DNA from: Streptomyces mirabilis
Lineage (GTDB): Bacteria > Actinomycetota > Actinomycetes > Streptomycetales > Streptomycetaceae
NCBI RefSeq assembly: GCF_018310535.1
Contig: NZ_CP074102.1
Span: forward strand, 2,170,001 to 2,234,000
DNA: 64,000 bases
Direction of reading: 5' to 3'
In this document: positions 26,096 to 37,161 of the stretch, piece by piece
Numbering within the stretch: the first letter of the stretch is position 1
Layout of the letters: every line of letters begins with the position of its first letter
Made by a program: the position numbers and the translations under genes
The notes under the pieces: model-generated
Told to the model about the DNA's origin: nothing
Databases searched by the model: none
Seen by the model: only the letters and a program-made list of their open reading frames with translations

Positions 26096-26923
26096 ATGAC
26101 ACCTACGCTCGTGCGGCATCACCTACCTCACGCGGCCGCGCCGCCCCGGGTGGATCCGTGTGCACGCGCGCGTGACTGGGCCGAGATCCAGGAGCGGATG
26201 CTGGTGCCGCTCTACGAAGCCGTCTACGAGCGGCTGGAAGTGGGCGCCGGGACACGGGTCCTCGGCCTGCGGTGCGGTACGGGGCTGGCCCTTCTGATGG
26301 CGGCCTCCCGGGGAGCGGCGGTGACCGGCGTCGACTCCTCTTCGCCCGAACGCGTGGCACTCGCGCGGGAACGGTTACTGCCGGACGGGTGGGGCACACG
26401 CGCGCGTGCCGACGCCCGGATCGTGGAGGGGTCCCCCTCGGACCTCGTCGACCCGGCGGCGGTCGCGTACACGCTGGTGACCGCGTTCGAGCCGATCGGG
26501 TGCGCGCCGGGGGACGCCGAGGAACTCGGGGAGCTGCTGTCGGCAGCCACTCCGCTTGCCGAGCGGGGGGCGGCCGTGGTGCTGGTCGGATGGGGGCCGC
26601 CCGAGCGGTGTGCCACGTCCGCGGTGCTGCCGGGCGAGGGGTGCGGGCAGGCTCCTCGCCGGGACGACCTGGAGGAGGTCGCCGAGCGGGCCGGGCTCCG
26701 GCCGGACGGGTCCGGGCGGGTGGCGTGTCCCTTCGGGTACGCGGACGTGGAGAGCGCGGTGCGGGGGTTGTTGTCGACCGGGCTGTTCGACGCGGCGGTC
26801 GGTGCGACGGATGTGGTGCAGGTCGGCAAGGAGCTGACGGAGGCGCTGCATCCGTATCAGCGCGCGGACGGCACGGTGTGGATGCCGAACGTGTTCCGGT
26901 ACCTGATCGCGCGCACGGGCTGA
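26096..26923 (+). CDS. Class I SAM-dependent methyltransferase with a TTA codon
   Basis: The 275-residue protein has a methyltransferase-like fold: motif I as VLGLRCGTGLALLMAA (about residues 55-70), acidic VTGVDSSSPERVALA (motif II region), and a C-terminal portion ending TDVVQVGKELTEALHPYQRA. The substrate is unknown. Codon 94 is TTA (26375-26377), the rarest leucine codon in Streptomyces, so translation should require the developmentally regulated bldA tRNA. It lies on the plus strand, convergent with ftsH (17 bases between stops), as a single gene between proS and ftsH. Confidence 0.85.
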   Translation: MTPTLVRHHLPHAAAPPRVDPCARARDWAEIQERMLVPLYEAVYERLEVGAGTRVLGLRCGTGLALLMAASRGAAVTGVDSSSPERVALARERLLPDGWGTRARADARIVEGSPSDLVDPAAVAYTLVTAFEPIGCAPGDAEELGELLSAATPLAERGAAVVLVGWGPPERCATSAVLPGEGCGQAPRRDDLEEVAERAGLRPDGSGRVACPFGYADVESAVRGLLSTGLFDAAVGATDVVQVGKELTEALHPYQRADGTVWMPNVFRYLIARTG

Positions 26924-26940
26924 GGGCGCGGGGAACTGCC

Positions 26941-28878
26941 TCACGCCTCCTCCTTCTTCACGCGCGTCACGCCGGCGATCCGGTATGCCTGTGCCTCCTC
27001 CAGCGTCTCGTTCGCGAGGAGGGCCTCCGCGAGGGCGTTCAGTTGGTCCCGGTGGTCGCGGAGCTTCTGGCACGCCTCCTCGTAGCACTCGTCGACGATG
27101 CGCCGCATCTCGTGGTCGATGGCGTCGAGGGTGGCGGGCGCGGCGGCGAGGCCGTAGGCCTGCTGGGCGTCGTTCGGGAGGGCGGAGAGGCGGCCGACCC
27201 GCTCGCTCATGCCCCAGCGGGCGACCATGCCGCGAACGACGTTGGTGACCTGCTCGAGGTCGTTCTCGGAGCCGGTCGTGACGACTCCGTAGACGACGTG
27301 TTCGGCGGCCATGCCCCCCAGGGCACCGATAATCCGACCGCGCAGGTACTCCTCGGTGTACGAGTACCGGTCGGTGTCCGGTGTCGAGAGCGTGACGCCC
27401 AGCGCGCGCCCGCGCGGGACGATGGTGATCTTGCGAACCGGGTCGGCACCTGGCTGCAGCATGCCGAGAAGGGCGTGGCCGCTCTCGTGGTACGCGGTCC
27501 GGCGGCGCTCCTCGTAGGGCATCACCAGGGAACGCTCCGCACCGAGCTGCACCTTCTCCAGCGCCTCGGAGAGGTCCGGCGGCGCCACCTCGTCCTGCTT
27601 GCGCTTGACGGCGAGCAGCGCCGCCTCGTTGGCGAGGTTGGCCAGATCCGCACCGGTCATGCCCGGCGTCGTGCGGGCCACCTGGGCCAGGTCCACTTCC
27701 GGGGACAGCGGGATCTTGCGGGTGTGGATCCGCAGGATCGCCTCACGGCCACGGCGGTCGGGGGGCGCGACGTTGACGATCCGGTCGAAGCGGCCGGGGC
27801 GGGTCAGCGCCGGGTCCAGGATGTCCGCACGGTTCGTCGCCGCGATGACGATGACGCCCTCGAAGCCCGAGAAGCCGTCCATCTCGGTGAGGATCTGGTT
27901 CAGGGTCTGCTCGCGCTCGTCGTGGCCGCCCATCGCCGAGCCGCCGGCCCGGGACCGCCCGATGGTGTCGATCTCATCGATGAAGATGATCGAAGGGGCC
28001 ACTTTTCGGGCCTCGGCGAAGAGTTCCCGGACCCGGGACGCACCCACGCCCACGATCATCTCGATGAACTCCGATGCCGAGGCCGAGAAGAACGGAACGC
28101 CCGCCTCCCCCGCCACGGCACGCGCGAGCAGGGTCTTTCCCGTGCCGGGCGCACCCGCGAGGAGCACACCGCGCGGCATCTTCGCGCCCATCCTGCGGTA
28201 CGCGTCCGGATTCTTGAGGAAGTCGACGATGTCGTTCAGTTCGCCCTCGACCTCGTCGATTCCGGCCACGTCGGCGAAGGTCGTGCGCTGGGCGCCGGGC
28301 TGCAGTTCGACCGGTTTCGGGGGCGCCTTGCGGCCGAGCATGCCGCCCGGGCCGCCGATGCCCGCCCGCAGCCGCCGGGCGAAGAACATCCACAGCAGTA
28401 CCAGGATCACGATCGGGGCCAGGGAGATCAGCAGGTTGGAGAGGAAGCTGCGCTGCTGGACCACCGGTGAGGCGGTCACCGTGACGTGGTGCGTCTCCAG
28501 GTTCTGCCAGAGCTTGTCGTCCGCGAAGGACGGGCGCTGGGTCTTGAACTTGGTGTACTTCGCGCCGCCGTCCGGATTGGCCTGGGCCGTCTTGAGCTGG
28601 CCCTGGATCGCGTCGCCCTTGGAGTAGATCTTGGTGATGTTGTCGTTGTCGACCTGCTTGCTGAACTCCGTGTACGAGATCGTCGGCTCGGTGCCCTCGT
28701 TGAAGAAGGACAGCACCAGAAGGGCGATCACGAACACGACCAGGACGGCGACGACGAGGCCGATCCAGCCACCGGGCATCTTCCTTCGGCCGGAGGGCGG
28801 ACCGGTCGAGTCCGGTGGCGTTCCCTCGGTACGCCACGGCTGGTCAGGGTCCTTGCGCGGCGGCACAGGGTTGCTCAT
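26941..28878 (-). CDS. ftsH: ATP-dependent zinc metalloprotease FtsH
   Basis: FtsH is a membrane AAA+ protease that degrades misfolded or regulatory proteins. The 645-residue protein has a Pro-rich cytoplasmic N-terminus, a membrane segment ([20 protein letters not shown]), a periplasmic-type domain and a second segment ([20 protein letters not shown]). The AAA domain has Walker [13 protein letters not shown] (about residue 242) and [21 protein letters not shown]. The protease domain has HESGH (about residue 463) and a distal Asp in [11 protein letters not shown]. Streptomyces commonly encode a second FtsH elsewhere. It follows ffh, separated by a strong terminator, so it likely has its own promoter in 28879-28924. 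Confidence 0.95.
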   Translation of the reverse strand: MSNPVPPRKDPDQPWRTEGTPPDSTGPPSGRRKMPGGWIGLVVAVLVVFVIALLVLSFFNEGTEPTISYTEFSKQVDNDNITKIYSKGDAIQGQLKTAQANPDGGAKYTKFKTQRPSFADDKLWQNLETHHVTVTASPVVQQRSFLSNLLISLAPIVILVLLWMFFARRLRAGIGGPGGMLGRKAPPKPVELQPGAQRTTFADVAGIDEVEGELNDIVDFLKNPDAYRRMGAKMPRGVLLAGAPGTGKTLLARAVAGEAGVPFFSASASEFIEMIVGVGASRVRELFAEARKVAPSIIFIDEIDTIGRSRAGGSAMGGHDEREQTLNQILTEMDGFSGFEGVIVIAATNRADILDPALTRPGRFDRIVNVAPPDRRGREAILRIHTRKIPLSPEVDLAQVARTTPGMTGADLANLANEAALLAVKRKQDEVAPPDLSEALEKVQLGAERSLVMPYEERRRTAYHESGHALLGMLQPGADPVRKITIVPRGRALGVTLSTPDTDRYSYTEEYLRGRIIGALGGMAAEHVVYGVVTTGSENDLEQVTNVVRGMVARWGMSERVGRLSALPNDAQQAYGLAAAPATLDAIDHEMRRIVDECYEEACQKLRDHRDQLNALAEALLANETLEEAQAYRIAGVTRVKKEEA

Positions 28879-28924
28879 ATTAGGACGTTACGACACGAAA
28901 TACTCGCCAGCATGCGCAGAAAAT

Positions 28925-28966
28925 GCCACTGGGGGCGCCCCTCCAGCGAGGGGCGCCCCCAGTGGC
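28925..28966 (-). terminator. Perfect 19-bp stem-loop after ffh
   Basis: GCCACTGGGGGCGCCCCTC (28925-28943) pairs perfectly with 28948-28966 around a four-base loop. It lies 60 bases after the ffh stop and 47 bases before the ftsH start. It is one of the strongest hairpins in the window. Confidence 0.85.
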
Positions 28967-29025
28967 GTACGAGAACGACCCCGTACGGAAGGCCTTGTAC
29001 GGAAGACCCGTACGGAAACGAACCG

Positions 29026-30579
29026 TCAGCCCATGAACTTCTTGAACTCGTCCGGCAGCTCGAAGTCCTCGGCCTGCTGCCCGGCCGGCAGACCGAAGGC
29101 GCCGCCCGGCTGAGCACCGGCCTCACGGCGCGCCGCGGCCTCTTCCTCCTGCTGCTTGCGCTTCATCGGGTTGCCGGAACGCTGCTTGCCCTTGGCCACC
29201 TTCTGCTTCTTCTTGGCGCGGCCGGGGCCGCCACCCATGCCCGGCATCCCGGGCATCCCGGGCATGCCGCCGCCCTGGGCCATGCGGGACATCATCTTGC
29301 GGGCCTCGAAGAAGCGCTCGACCAGGTTCTTGACCGCGCTGACCTCGACACCCGAGCCCTTGGCGATACGGGCGCGGCGCGAGCCGTTGATGATCGTCGG
29401 CTCCTGGCGCTCGCCCGGCGTCATCGACTTGATGATGGCGGCCGTGCGGTCGACGTCGCGCTCGTCGAGGTTGTTGATCTGGTCCTTGATCTGGCCCATG
29501 CCCGGGAGCATGCCGAGCAGCTTGCTGATGCTGCCCATCTTCCTGACCTGCTCCATCTGGGCCAGGAAGTCGTCCAGGGTGAAGTCCTGGCCCTTCTTGG
29601 ACGCCAGCTTGGAGGCCATCTTCTCGGCCTCTTCTTGGCTGAACGTCTTCTCCGCCTGCTCGATCAGGGTGAGCAGGTCACCCATGTCGAGGATGCGGGA
29701 GGCCATCCGGTCCGGGTGGAAGGCGTCGAAGTCGTCGAGCTTCTCGCCGTTCGACGCGAACATGATCGGCTTGCCGGTGACCGAGGCGATGGAGAGCGCG
29801 GCACCACCGCGGGCGTCACCGTCGAGCTTCGACAGGACGACGCCGTCGAAGCCGACGCCGTCACGGAAGGCCTCGGCGGTGTTGACCGCGTCCTGGCCGA
29901 TCATCGCGTCGACGACGAAGAGGATCTCGTCCGGGGAGACGACGTCGCGGATGTCCGCGGCCTGCTTCATCATCTCCTGGTCGATGCCGAGGCGGCCGGC
30001 GGTGTCCACGATCACGATGTCGTGGACCTTGGTCTTCGCGAACTCCATGGAGTCCTTGGCGACCTTGACCGGGTCACCGACGCCGTTGCCCGGCTCGGGA
30101 GCGTAGACGGCCACACCGGCGCGCTCGGCGACGACGCTGAGCTGGTTCACGGCGTTCGGGCGCTGCAGGTCGGCGGCGACCAGCAGCGGGGAGTGGCCCT
30201 GGTCCTTGAGCCACTTGCCGAGCTTTCCGGCGAGCGTGGTCTTACCGGCACCCTGCAGACCCGCGAGCATGATCACGGTGGGCGGGTTCTTGGCGAACCG
30301 CAGGCGGCGGGTCTCGCCGCCGAGGATCGTGACGAGCTCGTCGTTCACGATCTTCAGGACCTGCTGGGCAGGGTTCAGCGCCTTGGAGACCTCGGAGCCG
30401 AGGGCGCGCTCCTTGACGTTCTTGATGAAGGTCCGCACGACCGGCAGGGCCACATCGGCTTCGAGGAGCGCGATGCGGATCTCGCGGGCCGTGGCGTCGA
30501 TGTCCGCCTCGGAGAGCCGGCCTTTCCCGCGGAGGTTTTTGAAAGTCGCGCTCAGGCGGTCTGAGAGGGTATCGAACAC
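29026..30579 (-). CDS. ffh: Signal recognition particle protein Ffh
   Basis: Ffh binds signal sequences and the SRP RNA and targets ribosomes to the membrane with FtsY. The 517-residue protein has the N domain, the NG GTPase with GLQGAGKTTLAGKL (G1), DTAGRLGID (G3) and SKLDGDARGG (G4 region). It then has a Met-rich M domain (GSISKLLGMLPGMGQI, IINGSRRARIAKGSGV). The C-terminus carries a Gly/Met/Pro repeat (GGGMPGMPGMPGMGGGPG) and a basic tail. FtsY is encoded at 37.9-39.1 kb in the same window. glnD ends upstream with its own spacer. Confidence 0.97.
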   Translation of the reverse strand: MFDTLSDRLSATFKNLRGKGRLSEADIDATAREIRIALLEADVALPVVRTFIKNVKERALGSEVSKALNPAQQVLKIVNDELVTILGGETRRLRFAKNPPTVIMLAGLQGAGKTTLAGKLGKWLKDQGHSPLLVAADLQRPNAVNQLSVVAERAGVAVYAPEPGNGVGDPVKVAKDSMEFAKTKVHDIVIVDTAGRLGIDQEMMKQAADIRDVVSPDEILFVVDAMIGQDAVNTAEAFRDGVGFDGVVLSKLDGDARGGAALSIASVTGKPIMFASNGEKLDDFDAFHPDRMASRILDMGDLLTLIEQAEKTFSQEEAEKMASKLASKKGQDFTLDDFLAQMEQVRKMGSISKLLGMLPGMGQIKDQINNLDERDVDRTAAIIKSMTPGERQEPTIINGSRRARIAKGSGVEVSAVKNLVERFFEARKMMSRMAQGGGMPGMPGMPGMGGGPGRAKKKQKVAKGKQRSGNPMKRKQQEEEAAARREAGAQPGGAFGLPAGQQAEDFELPDEFKKFMG

Positions 30580-30741
30580 GGTGGCGTCGGTCCTCGGAGT
30601 CGGGGGCGGTTTGGGTTGCCCTCCAGGGTATCTGCCCGAAAAGGGTTGGTGGCCCCTGCCCGGTGTGAATACCCGACAGGGACCGCACTCGATGGACGGA
30701 GAGAAGACCGCGAGGTCACTCCCGCGGCATCTGCCACGAGG

Positions 30742-33192
30742 TCATCCCCGCAGCATCTCCTCCAGCCCACGCGCCACCGAGACCGCCTCCTCCGCCGGCA
30801 GGGGCGCACCCTTGGGGCCGGTCACGTAGAAGGCGTCCACGGCGTTGGCGCCGAGGGTGGAGACATGCATGCTGCGCACCCATACGCTCGCCTCCTCCAG
30901 GGCCCGGCCGATGCGGTGCAACAGACCGGGAGCGTCGTGGGCGCGGACCTCGATGACCGTCGCGTGGCGGGAGGCGGCTGAGGCGACCGTCACCCGGGGC
31001 GGCGGCGCGATCGTGCCCCGGCGGCGCGGGTAGGCGGCGTCGCGCTCGGCGAGCCGGGCCGCGATGTCCAGGGAGCCGTCCAGGGCGCGCACGAGGTCGG
31101 CGCGCAGCCGGGCGGCCTGCGGCAGGGAGCCGTACTCGGCGGCGACCCGCCAGTTGAGCAGCAGCACCGAGCCCTCGACGCCGTCGGGCAGGTCCAGGGC
31201 GCGCAGCTCGGCCGTGCGCACCGTCAGGCGGTGCATCGCGAGGACACCGGCGACCGCGGGGAGCACTCCGGGCTGGTCGGGTACGGCGATGAGCAGTTCC
31301 ACGCCCAGGGGCTCTGGATCGCCGGTGGGCTCCTCCTCGGTGGGCGGTTCGGTCTGCGCGCGCAGTGCCAGTACGGGGCCGCCGGTGCGGAACGCCTCGA
31401 TGGCGAGCCGCTCCTGCTCGGCGGTGGGCGCGGCGGCCTCCGGCTCGTCGGGGGCGTCTCCGGCGAGTACGGCGGCGACCCGTTTGACCAGGTCGGCGAC
31501 GAGGGATCCGCGCCAGGAGGACCAGGCCGCGGGCCCGGTGGCCAGCGCGTCCGCCTCGGTGAGAGCGTGCAGCAGTTCGAGGGTGCCCTGCGATCCGACG
31601 GCCTCGGCGACCGACCGGACGGTCGCCGGGTCCTCCAGGTCGCGTCGGGTCGCGGTGTCGATGAGCAGCAGGTGGTGGCGTACGAGGGTGGCGAGCACCG
31701 CCACGTCGGCGCGGTCGAAGCCGATGCGGGCGGCCACGTCCCGGGCGATGATCTCGCCGGCGACGGAGTGGTCGCCGGGCCAGCCCTTGCCGATGTCGTG
31801 CAGCAGGGCGGAGACGAGCAGGAGGTCGGGGCGGCCCACGCGGCGGGCCAGTTCGGATGCGCGGACGGCCGTCTCGATGAGATGGCGGTCGACGGTCCAG
31901 ATGTGTACGGCGTTGCGCTGCGGGCGGCAGCGCACCCGCTCCCAGTCCGGCAGGAGCCGGGTGATCAGGCCCTCGGCCTCCAGTGCCTCCCAGACCTCGA
32001 TGGTCGGGCGGCCCGAGCCGAGCAGCGTGACGAGCTGTTCCCGGGCCTCGGCGGGCCAGGGTGTGGGCAGTGGACGCGCGACGGCGGCCATGCGCCGTAC
32101 GGCGTGCAGGGAGAGCGGGAGCCCGGCCTGCGCGGCGGCGGCCGCGGCACGCAGCGGGAGTACGGGGTCGCGCTCGGGGCGCGCGGCGCGGGCGAGTACC
32201 ACCTCGCCGTCCATCTCGACCACACCCTCGGCGAGCGGTGAGCGCTCCACGGCGGGCTTGGCACCGCCGCCGAGCATGGCGCGCAGCCGTGGCCGCACCG
32301 CGCGCGACTTGAGCACGCGCCCCACCTCGCGCCAGGTGACGTCGCTGGCGTACGACACGACGCGCGCGGCCTCGTACACCTGGCGCAGGAGGGTGTCGGC
32401 GTCCAGGAGTCCGAGTTCGGCGGCTACCTGGTCCTGCTCCTGGAGCGCGAGGCGGTCGGTGGCGCGGCCGGTGGTCAGGTGGAGGGCGTCACGGACGTCC
32501 AGGAGCCTGCGACGGGCGTCCGCGAGGCCCTCACGGGGCGCGTCCGCGAGCCAGGAGGCGGCGACGGCACGCAGGGCGGTGGCGTCGCGCAGGCCGCCGC
32601 GAGCCTCCTTCAGGTCCGGTTCCAGGAGGTACTGCAGCTCGCCCTGGCGCTCGGCGCGCTCGGCGCACAGCTCCTGGAGTTCGGGGAGACGTTTCGGCGC
32701 CTGGTTGCGCCAGTCGGCGAGGACGGCCGTACGCAATCCGGCGGTGAGGCCGAGGTCGCCCGCGATGTGGCGGGCGTCCAGCAGGCCGAGCTGCACCTTG
32801 AGGTCCCCGCCCGCGGTCTTGCGTGCCTCCCCGGGCGTACGCACCGAGTGGTCGAGGGCCAGGCCGAGGTCCCAGATGGGGTACCAGATGCGGTCGGCGA
32901 GGGCGGCGACCGCGCTGGAGTCTGCGCCGTCGTGCAGGAGCAGCAGGTCGAGATCGCTGCGTGGGGAGAGTTCGCCGCGGCCGTAGCCGCCGACGGCGAC
33001 GAGTGAGACGCCGCGCAGACCCTCGGCGCCGGCGCTGAACAAGCCGGTCAGCCACTCGTCCGTGAGTTCGGCGAGGGCAGCACGGCGCGGCGGCCCGGAC
33101 TGCGCCCCCTCCTGGAGGAGGCGCAGCCGGGCCGCCGCGTAGCCGCTGGGTCCCGAGTCCTCTGCTTCCGTACGCATGCCCGTACTCGTCAC
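30742..33192 (-). CDS. glnD: PII uridylyltransferase/adenylyltransferase GlnD
   Basis: GlnD modifies the PII protein in response to nitrogen status; in Streptomyces it adenylylates GlnK. The 816-residue protein has the nucleotidyltransferase motif GGYGRGELSPRSDLDLLLLH (G-G...D-x-D), a central HD domain (LLHDIGKGWPGDHS, residues ~480-500) for the reverse reaction, and two C-terminal ACT domains (GVELLIAVPDQPGVLPAVAG and EVRAHDAPGLLHRIGRALEE) that sense glutamine. The GTG at 33192 was chosen because AGGAG lies seven bases before it; ATG 33177 is too far from a Shine-Dalgarno sequence. It is the last gene of amtB-glnK-glnD. Confidence 0.95.
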   Translation of the reverse strand: MTSTGMRTEAEDSGPSGYAAARLRLLQEGAQSGPPRRAALAELTDEWLTGLFSAGAEGLRGVSLVAVGGYGRGELSPRSDLDLLLLHDGADSSAVAALADRIWYPIWDLGLALDHSVRTPGEARKTAGGDLKVQLGLLDARHIAGDLGLTAGLRTAVLADWRNQAPKRLPELQELCAERAERQGELQYLLEPDLKEARGGLRDATALRAVAASWLADAPREGLADARRRLLDVRDALHLTTGRATDRLALQEQDQVAAELGLLDADTLLRQVYEAARVVSYASDVTWREVGRVLKSRAVRPRLRAMLGGGAKPAVERSPLAEGVVEMDGEVVLARAARPERDPVLPLRAAAAAAQAGLPLSLHAVRRMAAVARPLPTPWPAEAREQLVTLLGSGRPTIEVWEALEAEGLITRLLPDWERVRCRPQRNAVHIWTVDRHLIETAVRASELARRVGRPDLLLVSALLHDIGKGWPGDHSVAGEIIARDVAARIGFDRADVAVLATLVRHHLLLIDTATRRDLEDPATVRSVAEAVGSQGTLELLHALTEADALATGPAAWSSWRGSLVADLVKRVAAVLAGDAPDEPEAAAPTAEQERLAIEAFRTGGPVLALRAQTEPPTEEEPTGDPEPLGVELLIAVPDQPGVLPAVAGVLAMHRLTVRTAELRALDLPDGVEGSVLLLNWRVAAEYGSLPQAARLRADLVRALDGSLDIAARLAERDAAYPRRRGTIAPPPRVTVASAASRHATVIEVRAHDAPGLLHRIGRALEEASVWVRSMHVSTLGANAVDAFYVTGPKGAPLPAEEAVSVARGLEEMLRG

Positions 33193-33218
33193 CCAGTGGC
33201 TCCTGTTCTTTTCTTTGT

Positions 33219-34891
<1,673 letters not shown>

Positions 34892-34987
34892 CGGCGTCTC
34901 CTCGTCGTTGGTACGGCCCCGTGCGGGCGAAGCCTGAGCGGTCATGAGGGGTGGGCCGGTTATGCGCCATGAGATTGACGCAGCGCG

Positions 34988-35025
34988 GTTTCCGTCGACG
35001 CCCCTCGATGTTTCGCCGCAGTGAC
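34988..35025 (-). promoter_or_regulatory. GlnR-type binding site upstream of amtB
   Basis: On the minus strand the region reads GTCAC-n6-GAAAC-n6-GGGCG-n6-GAAAC. This has the a1-b1-a2-b2 spacing of the Streptomyces GlnR operator (gTnAc-n6-GaAAc, repeated with n6 spacers); only the a2 half (GGGCG) is poor. It lies 97-134 bases upstream of amtB. GlnR activation of amtB-glnK-glnD is established in S. coelicolor; site function here is inferred. Confidence 0.75.
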
Positions 35026-35117
35026 GAAGGCACCTCGTGTGTTACGCCTCCATGAACTGGCTGATACCGGGCGGAGCGATCGTTATCGTGGCGCAACCTT
35101 CCCAGAAGGCAAACAAA

Positions 35118-35194
35118 CCGGCCACGGCCGGTCGTCCGATGACCTGGCATGGGGGAGCCGAGTCGGGCGGTTCGGGACGACCGGCCGTGGCCGG
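35118..35194 (-). terminator. Long inverted repeat downstream of nsdA
   Basis: CCGGCCACGGCCGGTCGTCC (35118-35137) pairs perfectly with 35175-35194 across a 37-base spacer. Each arm also contains a smaller self-complementary segment (CCGGCC...GGCCGG). It lies 35 bases after the nsdA stop and upstream of the amtB control region, so it likely insulates amtB from nsdA transcription. Confidence 0.65.
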
Positions 35195-35228
35195 GGTACT
35201 GGGATCGGACCGCTTCCGCGGCCCGCGC

Positions 35229-36704
35229 TCAGACCGCTTCCGCGGTCTCGGGAAGGTCGACGGCGAGCTGCTCGGTGAGGTCCACGACCTCGGCGAGGTC
35301 ACCGAAGTCGCGGACGGCCGTGTCGACCGTCTTTCGGATACGAGTGTTGACGCGCTCGGAGCGCACCTTCTTGGCGATCGCCATCGCGTCCTTGGCCAAT
35401 ACCGCACTCTGCTCGGGCTCGCGCCGCAGCAGGTGCACGGTGGCCATGCCGATGAGATTGAGTGCGTACGAACGCTGGTGCTCGCCGTCCTTGGCGAAGA
35501 GGTCGACGGCCTGCTGCATCAGGGGCTCGGCGAGCGAGGCGTACGTGGGGCTGCGGCCCGCGACGTAGGCCAGGTCGCGGTAGGAGTGCGAGTTCTCGCC
35601 GTGCAGCTCGGCCAGCGAGAAGAAGCGGATCCAGTCGGGGTCCGGGTCGTCCCACTCGTGAACGTCCTCGAAGCTGTCCTCGGCCATCCGGACGGCCCGC
35701 TTGCACTTTCCGGGCTGGCCCATGTTCGCGTAGGCGCGGGCCTCCATCGCATACAGCATGGACTGGGTGCGCGGGCTCGCGCAGTCACGGCTCCCGTACT
35801 GGGCCAGATGGATGAGTTCGAGCGCGTCGTCGGGCCGGCCGAGGTGGATCATCTGGCGGCTCATGCTGGAGAGGATGTACGAGCCCAGCGGCTTGTCGCC
35901 CCCCTCTTTGGCGGCGTGCAGGGCGAGCACGAAGTACTTCTGCGCGGTGGGCTGCAGCCCCACGTCGTAGCTCATCCAGCCCGCCAGCTCGGCCAGCTCG
36001 GCGGCGACCTTGAACAGGCGTTTGCTGGTCGCCCCGGGCTGCGGCTCCTGGAGCAGGTCGGTCACCTCGTGCAGCTGGCCGACGACCGCCTTGCGGCGCA
36101 GACCGCCGCCGCACTGGGCGTCCCACTGGCGGAACATCACCGTGGTGGACTCCAGGAGGTCCAGCTCGGGCTGGGAGAGCCGGCCGGGGCGGCGCGCGGC
36201 GGCCGGGGACTCCGGCTCCTCCTGGGGCGCGGCGGGCGAGGGCACCAGCCAGCGCTGCATGGGCTCGATGAGGGCGGGGCCCGCGGCGAGGGCCAGCGAA
36301 CTGCCGAGGAAGCCGCGCCGCGCCAGCATCAGGTCACTGCGCGAGTACTCGCTGATCAGCGCCACGGTCTGCGGGCCGGTCCAGGGCAGGTCGACACCCG
36401 ACACGGACGGTGACTGGTGGGCGGCGCGCAGGCCGAGGTCCTCGACGGCGACCACACAGCCGAACCGCTCGGAGAACAGCTCGGACAGGATCCGCGGAAT
36501 CGGCTCGCGCGGATTCTCGCCGTCCAGCCAGCGGCGCACCCGGGAGGTGTCCGTGGAGATGTGATTGGCCCCCAACTGGCGGGCCCTTCGGTTCACTTGC
36601 CGCGCCAGCTCGCCCTTCGACCAGCCACTGCGCACGAACCACGAGCCCAACAGCTCATTCGGGCGCTTGTCAGCGTTCGTACCGCTTCCGCCGTTGCCGC
36701 CCAC
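35229..36704 (-). CDS. nsdA: Differentiation regulator NsdA (TPR protein)
   Basis: NsdA represses sporulation and antibiotic production in S. coelicolor. The 491-residue protein has an N-terminal helix-turn-helix-like portion (GWSKGELARQVNRRARQLGA, then TSRVRRWLDGENPREPIPRI), a region around residues 90-125 with the hydrophobic segment LGSSLALAAGPALIEPM, and a C-terminal helical TPR-type region (AEDSFEDVHEWDDPDPDWIR, QQAVDLFAKDGEHQRSYALN). The GTG at 36704 lies seven bases after GGGGG. It is next to amtB as in S. coelicolor. No DNA-binding mechanism is shown by sequence alone. Confidence 0.9.
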   Translation of the reverse strand: MGGNGGSGTNADKRPNELLGSWFVRSGWSKGELARQVNRRARQLGANHISTDTSRVRRWLDGENPREPIPRILSELFSERFGCVVAVEDLGLRAAHQSPSVSGVDLPWTGPQTVALISEYSRSDLMLARRGFLGSSLALAAGPALIEPMQRWLVPSPAAPQEEPESPAAARRPGRLSQPELDLLESTTVMFRQWDAQCGGGLRRKAVVGQLHEVTDLLQEPQPGATSKRLFKVAAELAELAGWMSYDVGLQPTAQKYFVLALHAAKEGGDKPLGSYILSSMSRQMIHLGRPDDALELIHLAQYGSRDCASPRTQSMLYAMEARAYANMGQPGKCKRAVRMAEDSFEDVHEWDDPDPDWIRFFSLAELHGENSHSYRDLAYVAGRSPTYASLAEPLMQQAVDLFAKDGEHQRSYALNLIGMATVHLLRREPEQSAVLAKDAMAIAKKVRSERVNTRIRKTVDTAVRDFGDLAEVVDLTEQLAVDLPETAEAV

Positions 36705-37161
36705 TGGAACGCCCCCATCCCTGAGACCACTTGTACGCTGCGTGCGCCAAGCCCTATCAGAATGCCGGTAAATACAGCCGCACGTCCGGCAGTTCTCACC
36801 CTTCGAACGGGAAGCCGAGTTGCCTCCGGCATACCCACGAGTGCATACGTCCCCAGGACTCGTGCACTCAAAGTAATCCTACGATCACGCGTCCAACCAT
36901 GGCGATCCCGGAAACGCCACCATTCGCCACCCCTTCGAATGAACTCCTGATCGCCTGTACGCGATTCACTTGACATAGGACAGCCAGAAGTGGCGCTGCG
37001 ATGCATTCGGGGGCGCACGCCGCCGGGTCACCACCCGGGACGCTTCCGGGCGCCGCCGGGATCGCGTCGCCAAGCACGTGACATCCGGGGACGGGAACAC
37101 ACTGAGTAATGTTCCGCGTTCATGGCGTAACCGTCGGTGCGTCGGACCCGTTGGAGGGGGC
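36705..37161. other. Divergent promoter region of nsdA and the primase-domain gene
   Basis: This 457-bp interval has lower GC than its neighbours. The inverted motif GAGTGCA/TGCACTC occurs around 36840-36870. Short frames here are not protein-like and no tRNA fold was found. It probably holds divergent promoters, but no -10/-35 pair stood out. Confidence 0.4.

Noticed and set aside
36830..36880. GAGTGCA/TGCACTC inverted motif upstream of nsdA as an operator
   Set aside because: Only seven bases per arm with a long spacer; too weak to claim as a site without conservation data.
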